Below the pieces are notes generated by a model that worked only from the letters and a program-made list of their open reading frames with translations, was not told the origin of the DNA and did no database searches. Both the position numbers and the translations under genes were made by a program. Below are positions 1 to 7,371 of a stretch of 64,000 nucleotides of DNA, in pieces. Position 1 is the first letter of the stretch. Each line of letters begins with the position of its first letter. This stretch comes from an uncultured Muribaculaceae bacterium (lineage in GTDB: Bacteria > Bacteroidota > Bacteroidia > Bacteroidales > Muribaculaceae): positions 1 through 64,000 of the forward strand of contig CAJUCW010000010.1 in assembly GCA_910585275.1 (NCBI GenBank), read 5' to 3'.

Positions 1-143
1 AATTAAAAATCAACAATATAACCGACAAAATTCAACTTTTGTCATCTACTAAAATCGAAGAGTCTGTTTCAAAGCCATGATAAATTTTGTTTATCGGTGT
101 TGCGACATCCTCGTTTTCGATTCCATAATAATAAATTGATTCT

Positions 144-2477
144 ATGCATTCAAATTGCGCTTTTTCTAACAATTCATGGAGAATATTCTCTGTCATACTC
201 TCGTTGGTGGGGGCTTCTTTTATTTTTGGAGCCGATGCAGGCATCCGGCTTTCGGGAAGAATCCTTTCCGAAGCGGATTCAACGGCTGTGTCGTTTGCGG
301 TGGGCGAGGTGTTTGTGGCAGAAAAGCCGGTGGCTTCTTTTCAATCGGATGAAAACGGACAGTTCCACACCGACATACCGCAAGAAAAGGATATTTTTAT
401 AAAAATAGAGTCTCCCGGTTTCGCCGATTATGAACTCGAGATAGAGGGGATGAAGAAGAATATCGATATCGGCATCATTTATATGTCGGAGGCAGCTTCA
501 TTGAAAGAAGTGGTGGTCACTGCCGAAGGTAAAAAGGAACGTATGGGCAAAACCATCGTGATTCCGTCTGCCGCAGATGTTAGGGCATCGGCCGACGCCC
601 TCTCTTTTTTGCAGAAACTGCAGCTTGACGGCCTTGAGGTCAACATCGTAAATCGTTCGGTAAGTGTGCTCGGAAGTTCGTTGATAATATTGATTGACGG
701 CGTGCCATCTTCGCAGGACGACCTCAACGCGCTCAAGCCGGGAGATGTGGCGAAAGTGGAATATTCGAGGTTCGTGCCGGCCCGTTATGCCGATAAAAAC
801 GCCGGAGGCGTGATTGATATAACCTTAAAGAAGAAAAACGACGGCGGCTCGGTCTATGTGTGGGGACGTGGCTGCCCCACCACCGGATTTATCAATGGCA
901 GTGTCAGGGGGTCATATCATCAGGGACCCTCACAGTTCACCCTTTCATATTCCCCTTCTTGGAGAAACTATAGCGATGTCAACGATTACAGCGAGAGCGC
1001 GCTTATCGGCAATGATTTCAGGGTTGATTTCGTTTCCACAGCCAAGTCGCCGTTCCATTATATGTTCAATCCGTTGAATCTTAAATATGTCTATTCTCCC
1101 GATAAGTCGCTTGTCTTTTCGGCCACTTTCAATGCCGGAATTTTTAACGACGGAATAAAGACCCGTTCAAGTTTGCACGATTCCCTTTATGGGGATTATT
1201 CATCGAACAATGAAAATTCCGGCAAGCGGTTCACTCCGTCGCTCGACCTTTATGTGAGAAAAGATTTCAATCCGCGTAATTCTTTGGAAGTAGAAGTGGT
1301 GGGCACATTGAGTTCCACCGACTACAGGAACCGAAATGTCGAAAATCCCGATGGAGTGGAGGAATCATACGTCACCGATACCGACAACCGTCGTCGCTCT
1401 CTGATTTCGGAAGTGAGTTTCGTGCATACATTCGACGAGGTGAGCGAGCTTTCTGCAGGATTCCAGAATACGGTCTCGGGAAATGACAACCGTTATCTTA
1501 CCACTGGCTACAAGGCTACCCTGACCGAGAACAACAATTACGGTTACGTCCAGTTTGAACGACAGTGCGGCCCTGTGTATTTGCGCGTTGCCACGGGAAT
1601 TAAGCTTTTCTGGATGCGCAACGACCTCAACAACCGTCACTTTATAAGGAACCTGTCGTCGGCTCTCGCTTCGTGGAAGTTGAACAGTGAATGGACGTTG
1701 ACCTATCAGTTCCGTTATACTCCCGCCATACCGGGTCTTGCGGAACTGACAGATTATCCGCAACAGACTTCCATATATATGGTGAGCAACGGAAATCCCG
1801 ACTTGAAAGTATGCGATAATTTCAGGAACTCCCTGGCTTTACAGTTCAATAAAGGGAAGTGGTCGGTGTCGGGGAATGTGAATCATTTCTATGCCTCGCA
1901 TCCCACTTATTCCGACGTAAGTTATTTGGGCGATGGTAAATTCCTTTCTGCGAGTACTAATTTCAAGTCGCAGCAGAATATTACGGGTTGGGTGCGTTTT
2001 GGGGTCAATAATCTCTTCGACATGTTTGGGGCGAACGTAACTTTCCAATATTCCCATTATGAATCGAAGGGGGACGACTGGAAGCATACGCTCGGTTCTT
2101 TTTCCGCCTATATGAACGTATGGTGGAATAAGGGCCCGTTTACGGTGAGCTATTCGCGTAAGATTCCCGGTAAAAGCCTTTGGGGAACGACGGTCAGCAA
2201 AGACGAGAACTGGGATGGGCTGCAATTCGATTATAAACCCGACAAGCATTGGACGCTGGGCCTGGGCTGGATGTATATGTTCTCGAAACATGGCACTCAG
2301 TATCCGTCGTGGGATTATTCTGCCTCGAATCCAGGCTACCGCTATAGATACATAAAAGAGAATGCTAACATGGTATGCCTTTCGGTGACGTATAATGCCG
2401 ATTTCGGCTCCCTCTTCCGGACGGCCCGACGCTCTCTCAACAATACCGACTCCGGTTCCTCCCTCTTGACCCATTGA
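144..2477 (+). CDS. TonB-dependent receptor-like outer membrane protein
   Basis: A 777-residue outer membrane protein. After a hydrophobic export segment (about residues 13-30) comes a carboxypeptidase-regulatory-like beta-sandwich (about 33-115), then a plug-like domain with the typical VVVTAEG opening and an ILIDGVP segment (about 120-225), then a long barrel rich in aromatic and Tyr/Asn-containing strands, as in the OMP_b-brl_3 family. Such proteins import or bind ligands at the outer membrane; the ligand cannot be told. No SusD-like partner is next to it, so it is not a standard polysaccharide-utilisation pair. The start is uncertain: the first residues (MHSNCAFSNNSW) are an odd n-region, no convincing promoter precedes it, and the first 50 bases of the gene overlap a small antisense frame. 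Confidence 0.8.
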   Translation: MHSNCAFSNNSWRIFSVILSLVGASFIFGADAGIRLSGRILSEADSTAVSFAVGEVFVAEKPVASFQSDENGQFHTDIPQEKDIFIKIESPGFADYELEIEGMKKNIDIGIIYMSEAASLKEVVVTAEGKKERMGKTIVIPSAADVRASADALSFLQKLQLDGLEVNIVNRSVSVLGSSLIILIDGVPSSQDDLNALKPGDVAKVEYSRFVPARYADKNAGGVIDITLKKKNDGGSVYVWGRGCPTTGFINGSVRGSYHQGPSQFTLSYSPSWRNYSDVNDYSESALIGNDFRVDFVSTAKSPFHYMFNPLNLKYVYSPDKSLVFSATFNAGIFNDGIKTRSSLHDSLYGDYSSNNENSGKRFTPSLDLYVRKDFNPRNSLEVEVVGTLSSTDYRNRNVENPDGVEESYVTDTDNRRRSLISEVSFVHTFDEVSELSAGFQNTVSGNDNRYLTTGYKATLTENNNYGYVQFERQCGPVYLRVATGIKLFWMRNDLNNRHFIRNLSSALASWKLNSEWTLTYQFRYTPAIPGLAELTDYPQQTSIYMVSNGNPDLKVCDNFRNSLALQFNKGKWSVSGNVNHFYASHPTYSDVSYLGDGKFLSASTNFKSQQNITGWVRFGVNNLFDMFGANVTFQYSHYESKGDDWKHTLGSFSAYMNVWWNKGPFTVSYSRKIPGKSLWGTTVSKDENWDGLQFDYKPDKHWTLGLGWMYMFSKHGTQYPSWDYSASNPGYRYRYIKENANMVCLSVTYNADFGSLFRTARRSLNNTDSGSSLLTH

Positions 2478-2519
2478 ATGTGAATTTCTGAATATGTTCT
2501 GAATATGTTGTAACTAAAT

Positions 2520-2723
2520 GAAGTTGTTTAAACTTTTTTCTTTTTCAAGATTCCGTCAGAATTTCGAGACGATTTTGAAACTTGAAGAGGGAGTTTAGCG
2601 GGCTAAACGACCGATGAAAGGTTCAAAATCGGCCGAAAAGATGGTGGAAGATTGGGAAAGAGGTCTTTTTAACGTAAAAATCCATAAGAAAATCAATCTC
2701 CGTAAAAAAGTTTAAATAACTTC
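2520..2723. mobile_element. MITE-like 204-bp inverted-repeat element, copy 1
   Basis: The left end reads GAAGTTGTTTAAACTTTTTT and the right end is its reverse complement with one mismatch in 20. It is flanked by a 3-bp direct repeat AAT (2517-2519 and 2724-2726). An internal palindrome GTTTAGCGGGCTAAAC lies at 2593-2608. It has no open reading frame. A second copy of exactly the same length is at 11517-11720, with about 15 substitutions and no indels by hand count. Terminal inverted repeats, target duplication and lack of coding content fit a non-autonomous DNA transposon mobilised in trans. No matching transposase is in the window. Confidence 0.85.
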
Positions 2724-2736
2724 AATAATCCGTGGC

Positions 2737-2768
2737 TTGGGTGGTCACGGATTATTTTTGTAATTTTG
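2737..2768 (+). promoter_or_regulatory. Bacteroidota-type promoter of the DMT transporter gene
   Basis: TTG at 2737-2739, a 21-bp spacer, then TAATTTTG at 2761-2768, matching the TAnnTTTG -7 consensus. It lies 13 bp past the end of the upstream inverted-repeat element. It places transcription just before 2789 and so argues against the longer upstream reading that begins inside the promoter. Confidence 0.75.
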
Positions 2769-2788
2769 CACTCATATTTCAGATTATT

Positions 2789-3676
2789 ATGTGGGTATTG
2801 TTAGCATGTGTCTCCGCCCTTTGTCTGGGTTTTTACGACATTTTCAAGAAGCTTTCGGTAAAAGGTAATGACGTTCTGATGGTGTTGATGCTCAACACTG
2901 TTTTCGGATCGCTGTATATGATGCCGTTTCTCATCGGATGGATTTCAGACGGCAATTTCGGGTTTGGCAATACTGTGACGGGACATTTGCAGATAGTGCT
3001 GAAATCGGTTATTGTCCTCTCTTCCTGGCTGCTTGGTTATTATGCAATCAAGCACCTTCCCCTTACCGTGCAGGGTCCCATCAATGCTTCGCGCCCTGTT
3101 ATAGTGCTTGTGGGGGCATTGCTGATTTTCGGAGAACGGCTCAACTGGGTGCAATGGATTGGTATTGCCTTAGGTTTCGCCTCGTTGTTTTTCATTTCGC
3201 GGATTGGGGCGAAGGAGGGTTTTTCGCTCAAACATTCCAAATGGATATGGATGTCGATAGGCGCAACGGTGCTTGGTGCGGTCAGTGCCCTCTACGACAA
3301 ATACTTGCTGAAGTCATACGAACCCCTTGAGGTGCAGGCATGGTATTCGTTCTATCAATGTCTGATAATGGTTACTGTCATTTCCATCATGCGGGCTTCG
3401 CACAAGGAGAGGGGCGACGGTTTTAAATGGCGGTGGACCATTCCCTGCATAGCGTTGTTCCTCACGATTGCCGACGTGGCATATTTTTATTCGCTTTCGA
3501 TTGAAGGCTCGATGGTAGCCGTCGTGTCGATGATAAGAAGGGGAAGCGTGCTGGTAAGCTTCATATACGGAGTCGTGTCGCTTCATGAAAAGAACATCAA
3601 ACCCAAACTGATTGACCTCGGAGTCCTGCTCCTGAGTCTTATCCTTCTTGTGATAGGCTCGCAGATTGGCAATTAG
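2789..3676 (+). CDS. DMT superfamily (EamA-like) transporter
   Basis: A 295-residue integral membrane protein with about ten hydrophobic segments in two similar halves, typical of EamA/DMT permeases that move metabolites or drugs across the inner membrane. Residues such as PINASRPVIVL around 105-115 and a second-half repeat near the C-terminus are family-like. The ATG at 2789 is chosen because the promoter at 2737-2768 ends 20 bp upstream; an upstream frame opening at 2732 would start inside that promoter. The substrate is unknown. It stands alone, with a low-complexity AT-rich tract after it. Confidence 0.85.
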   Translation: MWVLLACVSALCLGFYDIFKKLSVKGNDVLMVLMLNTVFGSLYMMPFLIGWISDGNFGFGNTVTGHLQIVLKSVIVLSSWLLGYYAIKHLPLTVQGPINASRPVIVLVGALLIFGERLNWVQWIGIALGFASLFFISRIGAKEGFSLKHSKWIWMSIGATVLGAVSALYDKYLLKSYEPLEVQAWYSFYQCLIMVTVISIMRASHKERGDGFKWRWTIPCIALFLTIADVAYFYSLSIEGSMVAVVSMIRRGSVLVSFIYGVVSLHEKNIKPKLIDLGVLLLSLILLVIGSQIGN

Positions 3677-3780
3677 CAATTAGAAATTAGTAATTAGCAA
3701 TTAGCAATTGTGATTAGTCTTTAGTCAATTAGTCGTTAGAGTCTTTAAAGACCTTAAAGACCTTAAAGTCATTAAAACCT
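3670..3780. repeat. AT-rich low-complexity tract (AATTAG and CTTAAAGAC repeats)
   Basis: The intergenic DNA consists of short degenerate repeats, first variants of GCAATTAG, then CTTTAAAGACCTTAAAGACCTT. Similar tracts occur at 33990-34090 and 39800-39840, always after a gene end. No gene is seen here. Confidence 0.6.
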
Positions 3781-3793
3781 CCATCCCACAACA

Positions 3794-4294
3794 ATGAAAC
3801 GAATAGGAATTCTTAGCGACACCCACGGATGCTGGGACAGCCGTTTTGCAGATTATTTCAAGGATTGCAACGAAGTGTGGCACGCCGGCGATATAGGCGA
3901 CTATGCTATAGTAGAAAATCTTCGGGATGTGGTGCCTGTGGTGAGGGCTGTGAGCGGCAATATTGACCATGGCATGGTGCGTCGCAAATGCAGCGAGCTT
4001 GAAATTTTTGAAGTCGAGGACGTGAAGGTGCTTTTGACCCATATAGGCGGTTATCCGGGGAAATGGGCAAAGGGAATGAAAAATCTTTTGCGTGAGGAAA
4101 ATATTAAACTGATGGTTGACGGTCATTCCCACATTTTGAAAGTGATTTATGACAAGGAACTCGACCTTCTCCACGTCAACCCCGGAGCCGCGGGTCTTTC
4201 CGGTTGGCACAAGGTGCGCACACTCGTGAAACTCACAATCGACGGGTCCGACATGCGCGATTGTGAAATAATAGAACTCGCCCCCGGCAAATAA
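3794..4294 (+). CDS. YfcE/MJ0936-family metallophosphoesterase
   Basis: A 166-residue calcineurin-like phosphodiesterase. The metal-binding motifs are all visible in order: GILSDTHG (about 5-12), HAGDIGD (about 31-37), SGNID (about 54-58) and the late GHSH motif (about 114-117). Length and motif order match the YfcE/MJ0936 group, which hydrolyses small phosphodiesters in vitro; the cellular substrate is generally unknown. The gene is 11 bp ahead of the glycerate kinase gene on the same strand, so the two are probably co-transcribed. Confidence 0.88.
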   Translation: MKRIGILSDTHGCWDSRFADYFKDCNEVWHAGDIGDYAIVENLRDVVPVVRAVSGNIDHGMVRRKCSELEIFEVEDVKVLLTHIGGYPGKWAKGMKNLLREENIKLMVDGHSHILKVIYDKELDLLHVNPGAAGLSGWHKVRTLVKLTIDGSDMRDCEIIELAPGK

Positions 4295-4305
4295 ATGAAT
4301 ATAAA

Positions 4306-5454
4306 ATGGAACTGAGAAAGATTGTGGTGGCGCCGGATTCGTTTAAAGGGTCGCTGACGGCTGGAGATGTGGCTGACGGTTGCATTGGTGCCATCAGTAG
4401 GGTTGTGCCGGGATGTGAATGTGTCAGACTTCCTGTTGCCGACGGGGGAGAGGGCACCGTAGAGGCGTTGGCTGCGACGGGCGGTTTCGATTATAAGGAA
4501 TGTCGGGTGACCGGACCGCTGGGGGAGACAGTGTTGGCGCGTTATGCTTTGTCGAGCGACGGGAATACTGCCGTCATGGAGATGGCGCAGGCCGCAGGGT
4601 TGACTCTTATTCCTGAAAATCGTCGGAATCCTTTACTGACTACTACGTATGGAGTGGGTGAGATGATGCTGGATGCCGTTGGAAGGGGATGCAAAAAAAT
4701 ATGCATGGGTCTTGGCGGAAGTGCAACAAATGACGGCGGCATGGGTATGCTTTCGGCTTTGGGATATAGATTTCTTGATAAGGATGGGGATTTATTGAAG
4801 GGGACTGGAGCCGACCTTGAAAAAGTGGCGTATATAGACTGTTCGTGTGTTGATAAACGGATTAAGGATGTCGAGTTTATTGCTGCATGTGATGTAGATA
4901 ACCCCTTTTATGGCAAGAATGGGGCGGCATTTGTTTTTGCCCCGCAGAAAGGTGCTTCGGCGGAAGTGGTGCAAAGGCTCGACAAGGGATTGAGGAATTT
5001 TGCTGAAATCATTGCCTTGCAGTTTGGTATTAATCTTGAAGAGGTGGCCGGTTCAGGGGCTGCGGGAGGGCTCGGAGGAGCTTTCTGTGCTTTCCTCAAA
5101 GCGAAGATGATGCCGGGAATTGAAATGGTGCTTGATGCAGTAAAATTTGATGATTGTCTGAAAAATGCGGATTTGATAATCACCGGAGAAGGAAGCATCG
5201 ACCGTCAGTCGCTTATGGGAAAGGTGCTTTCCGGAGTGCTTGAAAGGGGAAAGAAGGCCGGAGTGCCGGTTTTGGCCGTCGGTGGATGTTTGAAAGATGA
5301 AGATGTGATTGATAATGTCGGTTTTTGCGGTGTGTTCAGCATCATGCAGCGCGTTTTGACTTTGGAGGAGGCGATGCAACCGGAAAATGCACGGCATAAT
5401 CTTGAGACGACGGTGAGTCAGATTATGCGTTTGCTTACTGCACCATGGAAATAA
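4306..5454 (+). CDS. Glycerate kinase (GarK/GlxK family)
   Basis: A 382-residue cytoplasmic kinase of the glycerate kinase type 1 family, which phosphorylates D-glycerate to 2-phosphoglycerate (or 3-phosphoglycerate in some members). The N-terminus VVAPDSFKGSLTA is the family signature, followed by PVADGGEGT (about 45-53), GLGGSATNDGG (about 135-145) and GEGSIDRQS (about 294-302). The length is the usual one. It follows the phosphoesterase gene closely; an operon is likely, although a functional link is only inferred. Confidence 0.92.
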   Translation: MELRKIVVAPDSFKGSLTAGDVADGCIGAISRVVPGCECVRLPVADGGEGTVEALAATGGFDYKECRVTGPLGETVLARYALSSDGNTAVMEMAQAAGLTLIPENRRNPLLTTTYGVGEMMLDAVGRGCKKICMGLGGSATNDGGMGMLSALGYRFLDKDGDLLKGTGADLEKVAYIDCSCVDKRIKDVEFIAACDVDNPFYGKNGAAFVFAPQKGASAEVVQRLDKGLRNFAEIIALQFGINLEEVAGSGAAGGLGGAFCAFLKAKMMPGIEMVLDAVKFDDCLKNADLIITGEGSIDRQSLMGKVLSGVLERGKKAGVPVLAVGGCLKDEDVIDNVGFCGVFSIMQRVLTLEEAMQPENARHNLETTVSQIMRLLTAPWK

Positions 5455-5501
5455 TGTGATTGAAACATTAGTCTGAGGTGATTGTTATTTTAATTAAAAA
5501 A

Positions 5502-5521
5502 GAGGGTGTCGCAACACCCTC
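5502..5521. terminator. Hairpin after the glycerate kinase gene
   Basis: Perfect 8-bp arms GAGGGTGT and ACACCCTC with a 4-nt loop, preceded by AAAAAA. On the plus strand there is no T-run after it, while on the minus strand the A-run gives a T6 tail, so it looks like a bidirectional terminator that has lost its plus-strand tail. It sits 48 bp after the kinase stop and 23 bp before the next start. Confidence 0.5.
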
Positions 5522-5544
5522 TCAATGATTAAACTTGATTTACT

Positions 5545-6291
5545 ATGAAAAAGATTGTTTCCTTGCTTTTTGTTTTATGTTGCGTTTTCATCGGAAGGGC
5601 GCAGGTCAATATTCCATATACGGAATTGAATTATAACGTGCATTACCATTGGGGACTGATAGATGTGATGATAGCCCATGGTGTCGTGACAATGCAGACC
5701 GACGGCAGTCGTTTTTCCGCTACCCTTGACGGAAACAGCATTCCATGGAACGGAAGGGTGTTTTGTGTGAGCGATACCCTTAAAGCAACTATGACTCCCG
5801 GTAATAGACTCAGCGCTGAAACGGTTGACTATATCAACGGATGGTATATGAAGCCGAAAGTAACCCTCTACAGGAGCAACAATTTCAATCCGAGTCTCCC
5901 TTCAAATTACAAGAACATAAAGGGGGAGGGCTCCCTTGATGCGGGCGACGACACCCTGGAGGCGATAACCGTCACTGCCGATATGCTCGGTCTGTTCTAT
6001 TATTTTAAGGAAATTGATTTCGAGAGTATGTCTGCCGGACAGCAACTCACTATTCCGATTGCCATGAAAAACGGTAATCCCGAAAAAGTGGTGATAACAT
6101 ACAACGGGAAATCACATCTTAAAACGGACGACGGCTCATATTCCACATATTCCGTGCAGTTTGAATATACCTATCAGGGACGTATGAGCGGCTATGCGGT
6201 AAATGCAGAGGTTTCTGCCGAAGAGCGGATTCCCGTCAGCATAGGTGCAAGCCTTCCGGTCGGGAAAGTGGAGATGATATACCATCCCTAA
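5545..6291 (+). CDS. DUF3108-family exported protein
   Basis: A 248-residue protein with a clear signal peptide (MKKIVSLLFVLCCVFIGRAQ). The mature part is a beta-rich domain with the pattern of DUF3108, starting with an INIPYTEL-like strand (here VNIPYTELNYNVHYHWG) and ending in a strand that fits a small periplasmic or lipid-binding barrel. The family has no settled role. It converges with the acyltransferase gene on the other strand, with a 4-bp overlap of the ends. Confidence 0.75.
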   Translation: MKKIVSLLFVLCCVFIGRAQVNIPYTELNYNVHYHWGLIDVMIAHGVVTMQTDGSRFSATLDGNSIPWNGRVFCVSDTLKATMTPGNRLSAETVDYINGWYMKPKVTLYRSNNFNPSLPSNYKNIKGEGSLDAGDDTLEAITVTADMLGLFYYFKEIDFESMSAGQQLTIPIAMKNGNPEKVVITYNGKSHLKTDDGSYSTYSVQFEYTYQGRMSGYAVNAEVSAEERIPVSIGASLPVGKVEMIYHP

Positions 6292-7358
6292 AGTTTGACG
6301 TAGATGTGTTTGCGCCACAGAGGATATCCTATGGCGAAATTCATCGCTACGTAGGTGACGGCGTAGGCGAGCGATGCAAGCTGCGGCACGGGAATAAGCG
6401 ACGACCATGCATCGAAGAGGAGGTCGTTTAATCCGATGCGCCCGAACGCTATCGCCATTACTTCACTTGTGATGTAGAGGAGAAGGGCGTTTGTTCCGAA
6501 AATCTGAAAGAAATCTACCCACGCGCCTCTTTTCCCTCGCCCGTCAATCAGCACCATCATAAGCGCAAGCAGGAGAGTGCAGAACCCGGAAGTGACGAGG
6601 GCGAAACTCGGGCTCCAGATGTGCTTGTTGCATGGAAAGGCAAAGTTGACGATAAAACCGGCGAATGTAAGAACGCTTCCCGCAAAGAACAGTGCGTTGG
6701 TTTTTTCAAGAATGGGATGAAGCTCCTTTATCTTCATTCCGCAATAAAAGCCGAAAAGCACGTTGGCGACAGAGGGGATGGTGCTTAGAAGCCCTTCCGG
6801 ATCTACAGCCGATTTATGGTAAAGATGTGCATCGCCTAACAGCCATTTGTCGGCGAGATAAAGGATATTTTGGGTTTTCTCCTGGCTGTAGCCGTCTCCC
6901 GCAATAAGGATTGCAGCATATATCACCAACAACAACGTGGCTGTCGTGAGGATATAGCGGCGGTTGAATGCAAATGCAAAGAGAGACACTAAAAGATAAC
7001 ATAAGGCTATTCTTTGCAGAACGGCCCAGAAACGGAGTTCCTGGAAACCGAAGTTGCCGTAAATCGCTTTGTCGAACCAGTTGATGGCAATTCCAATCAA
7101 GAGAAGAAGTAGAGTCCGTTTAAGGATTTTTCCGAGAACTTGCGGAGTCAGCTTGAAACCTTTTCCGGAGAACGAGAGGAACATCGATACCCCCATGATG
7201 AAGAGGAAAAACGGGAAGACAAGGTCGCTGAGCGAAAGTCCGTTCCATTCCGCATGGCGTAGGGCTTCGAATGAACCGTGATATCCGTTGTTGACCATAA
7301 TCATGCCCACTACGGTCATGCCTCTGACAATGTCGAGAGAAAGAAGACGTTTTGACAT
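6288..7358 (-). CDS. Heparan-alpha-glucosaminide N-acetyltransferase-like membrane acyltransferase (NagX/DUF5009)
   Basis: A 356-residue polytopic membrane protein with about ten transmembrane segments. The N-terminus RLLSLDIVRGMTVVGMI and the segment LSDLVFPFFLFIMGVSM are the hallmarks of the family that includes human HGSNAT and bacterial NagX/YeiB-like proteins. By homology it could move acetyl groups across the inner membrane onto an amino sugar; in this organism that is inference. It begins 13 bp after the stop of the alpha-N-acetylglucosaminidase gene on the same strand, so the two are almost surely one operon. Confidence 0.82.
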   Translation of the reverse strand: MSKRLLSLDIVRGMTVVGMIMVNNGYHGSFEALRHAEWNGLSLSDLVFPFFLFIMGVSMFLSFSGKGFKLTPQVLGKILKRTLLLLLIGIAINWFDKAIYGNFGFQELRFWAVLQRIALCYLLVSLFAFAFNRRYILTTATLLLVIYAAILIAGDGYSQEKTQNILYLADKWLLGDAHLYHKSAVDPEGLLSTIPSVANVLFGFYCGMKIKELHPILEKTNALFFAGSVLTFAGFIVNFAFPCNKHIWSPSFALVTSGFCTLLLALMMVLIDGRGKRGAWVDFFQIFGTNALLLYITSEVMAIAFGRIGLNDLLFDAWSSLIPVPQLASLAYAVTYVAMNFAIGYPLWRKHIYVKL

Positions 7359-7371
7359 CTGCTGAAAAAAC

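Noticed and set aside
32..196. Minus-strand frame of 54 codons from an internal ATG, overlapping the receptor start
   Set aside because: It has no promoter or ribosome site and no family, and overlaps a well-supported gene. Kept only as a note on the uncertain receptor start.
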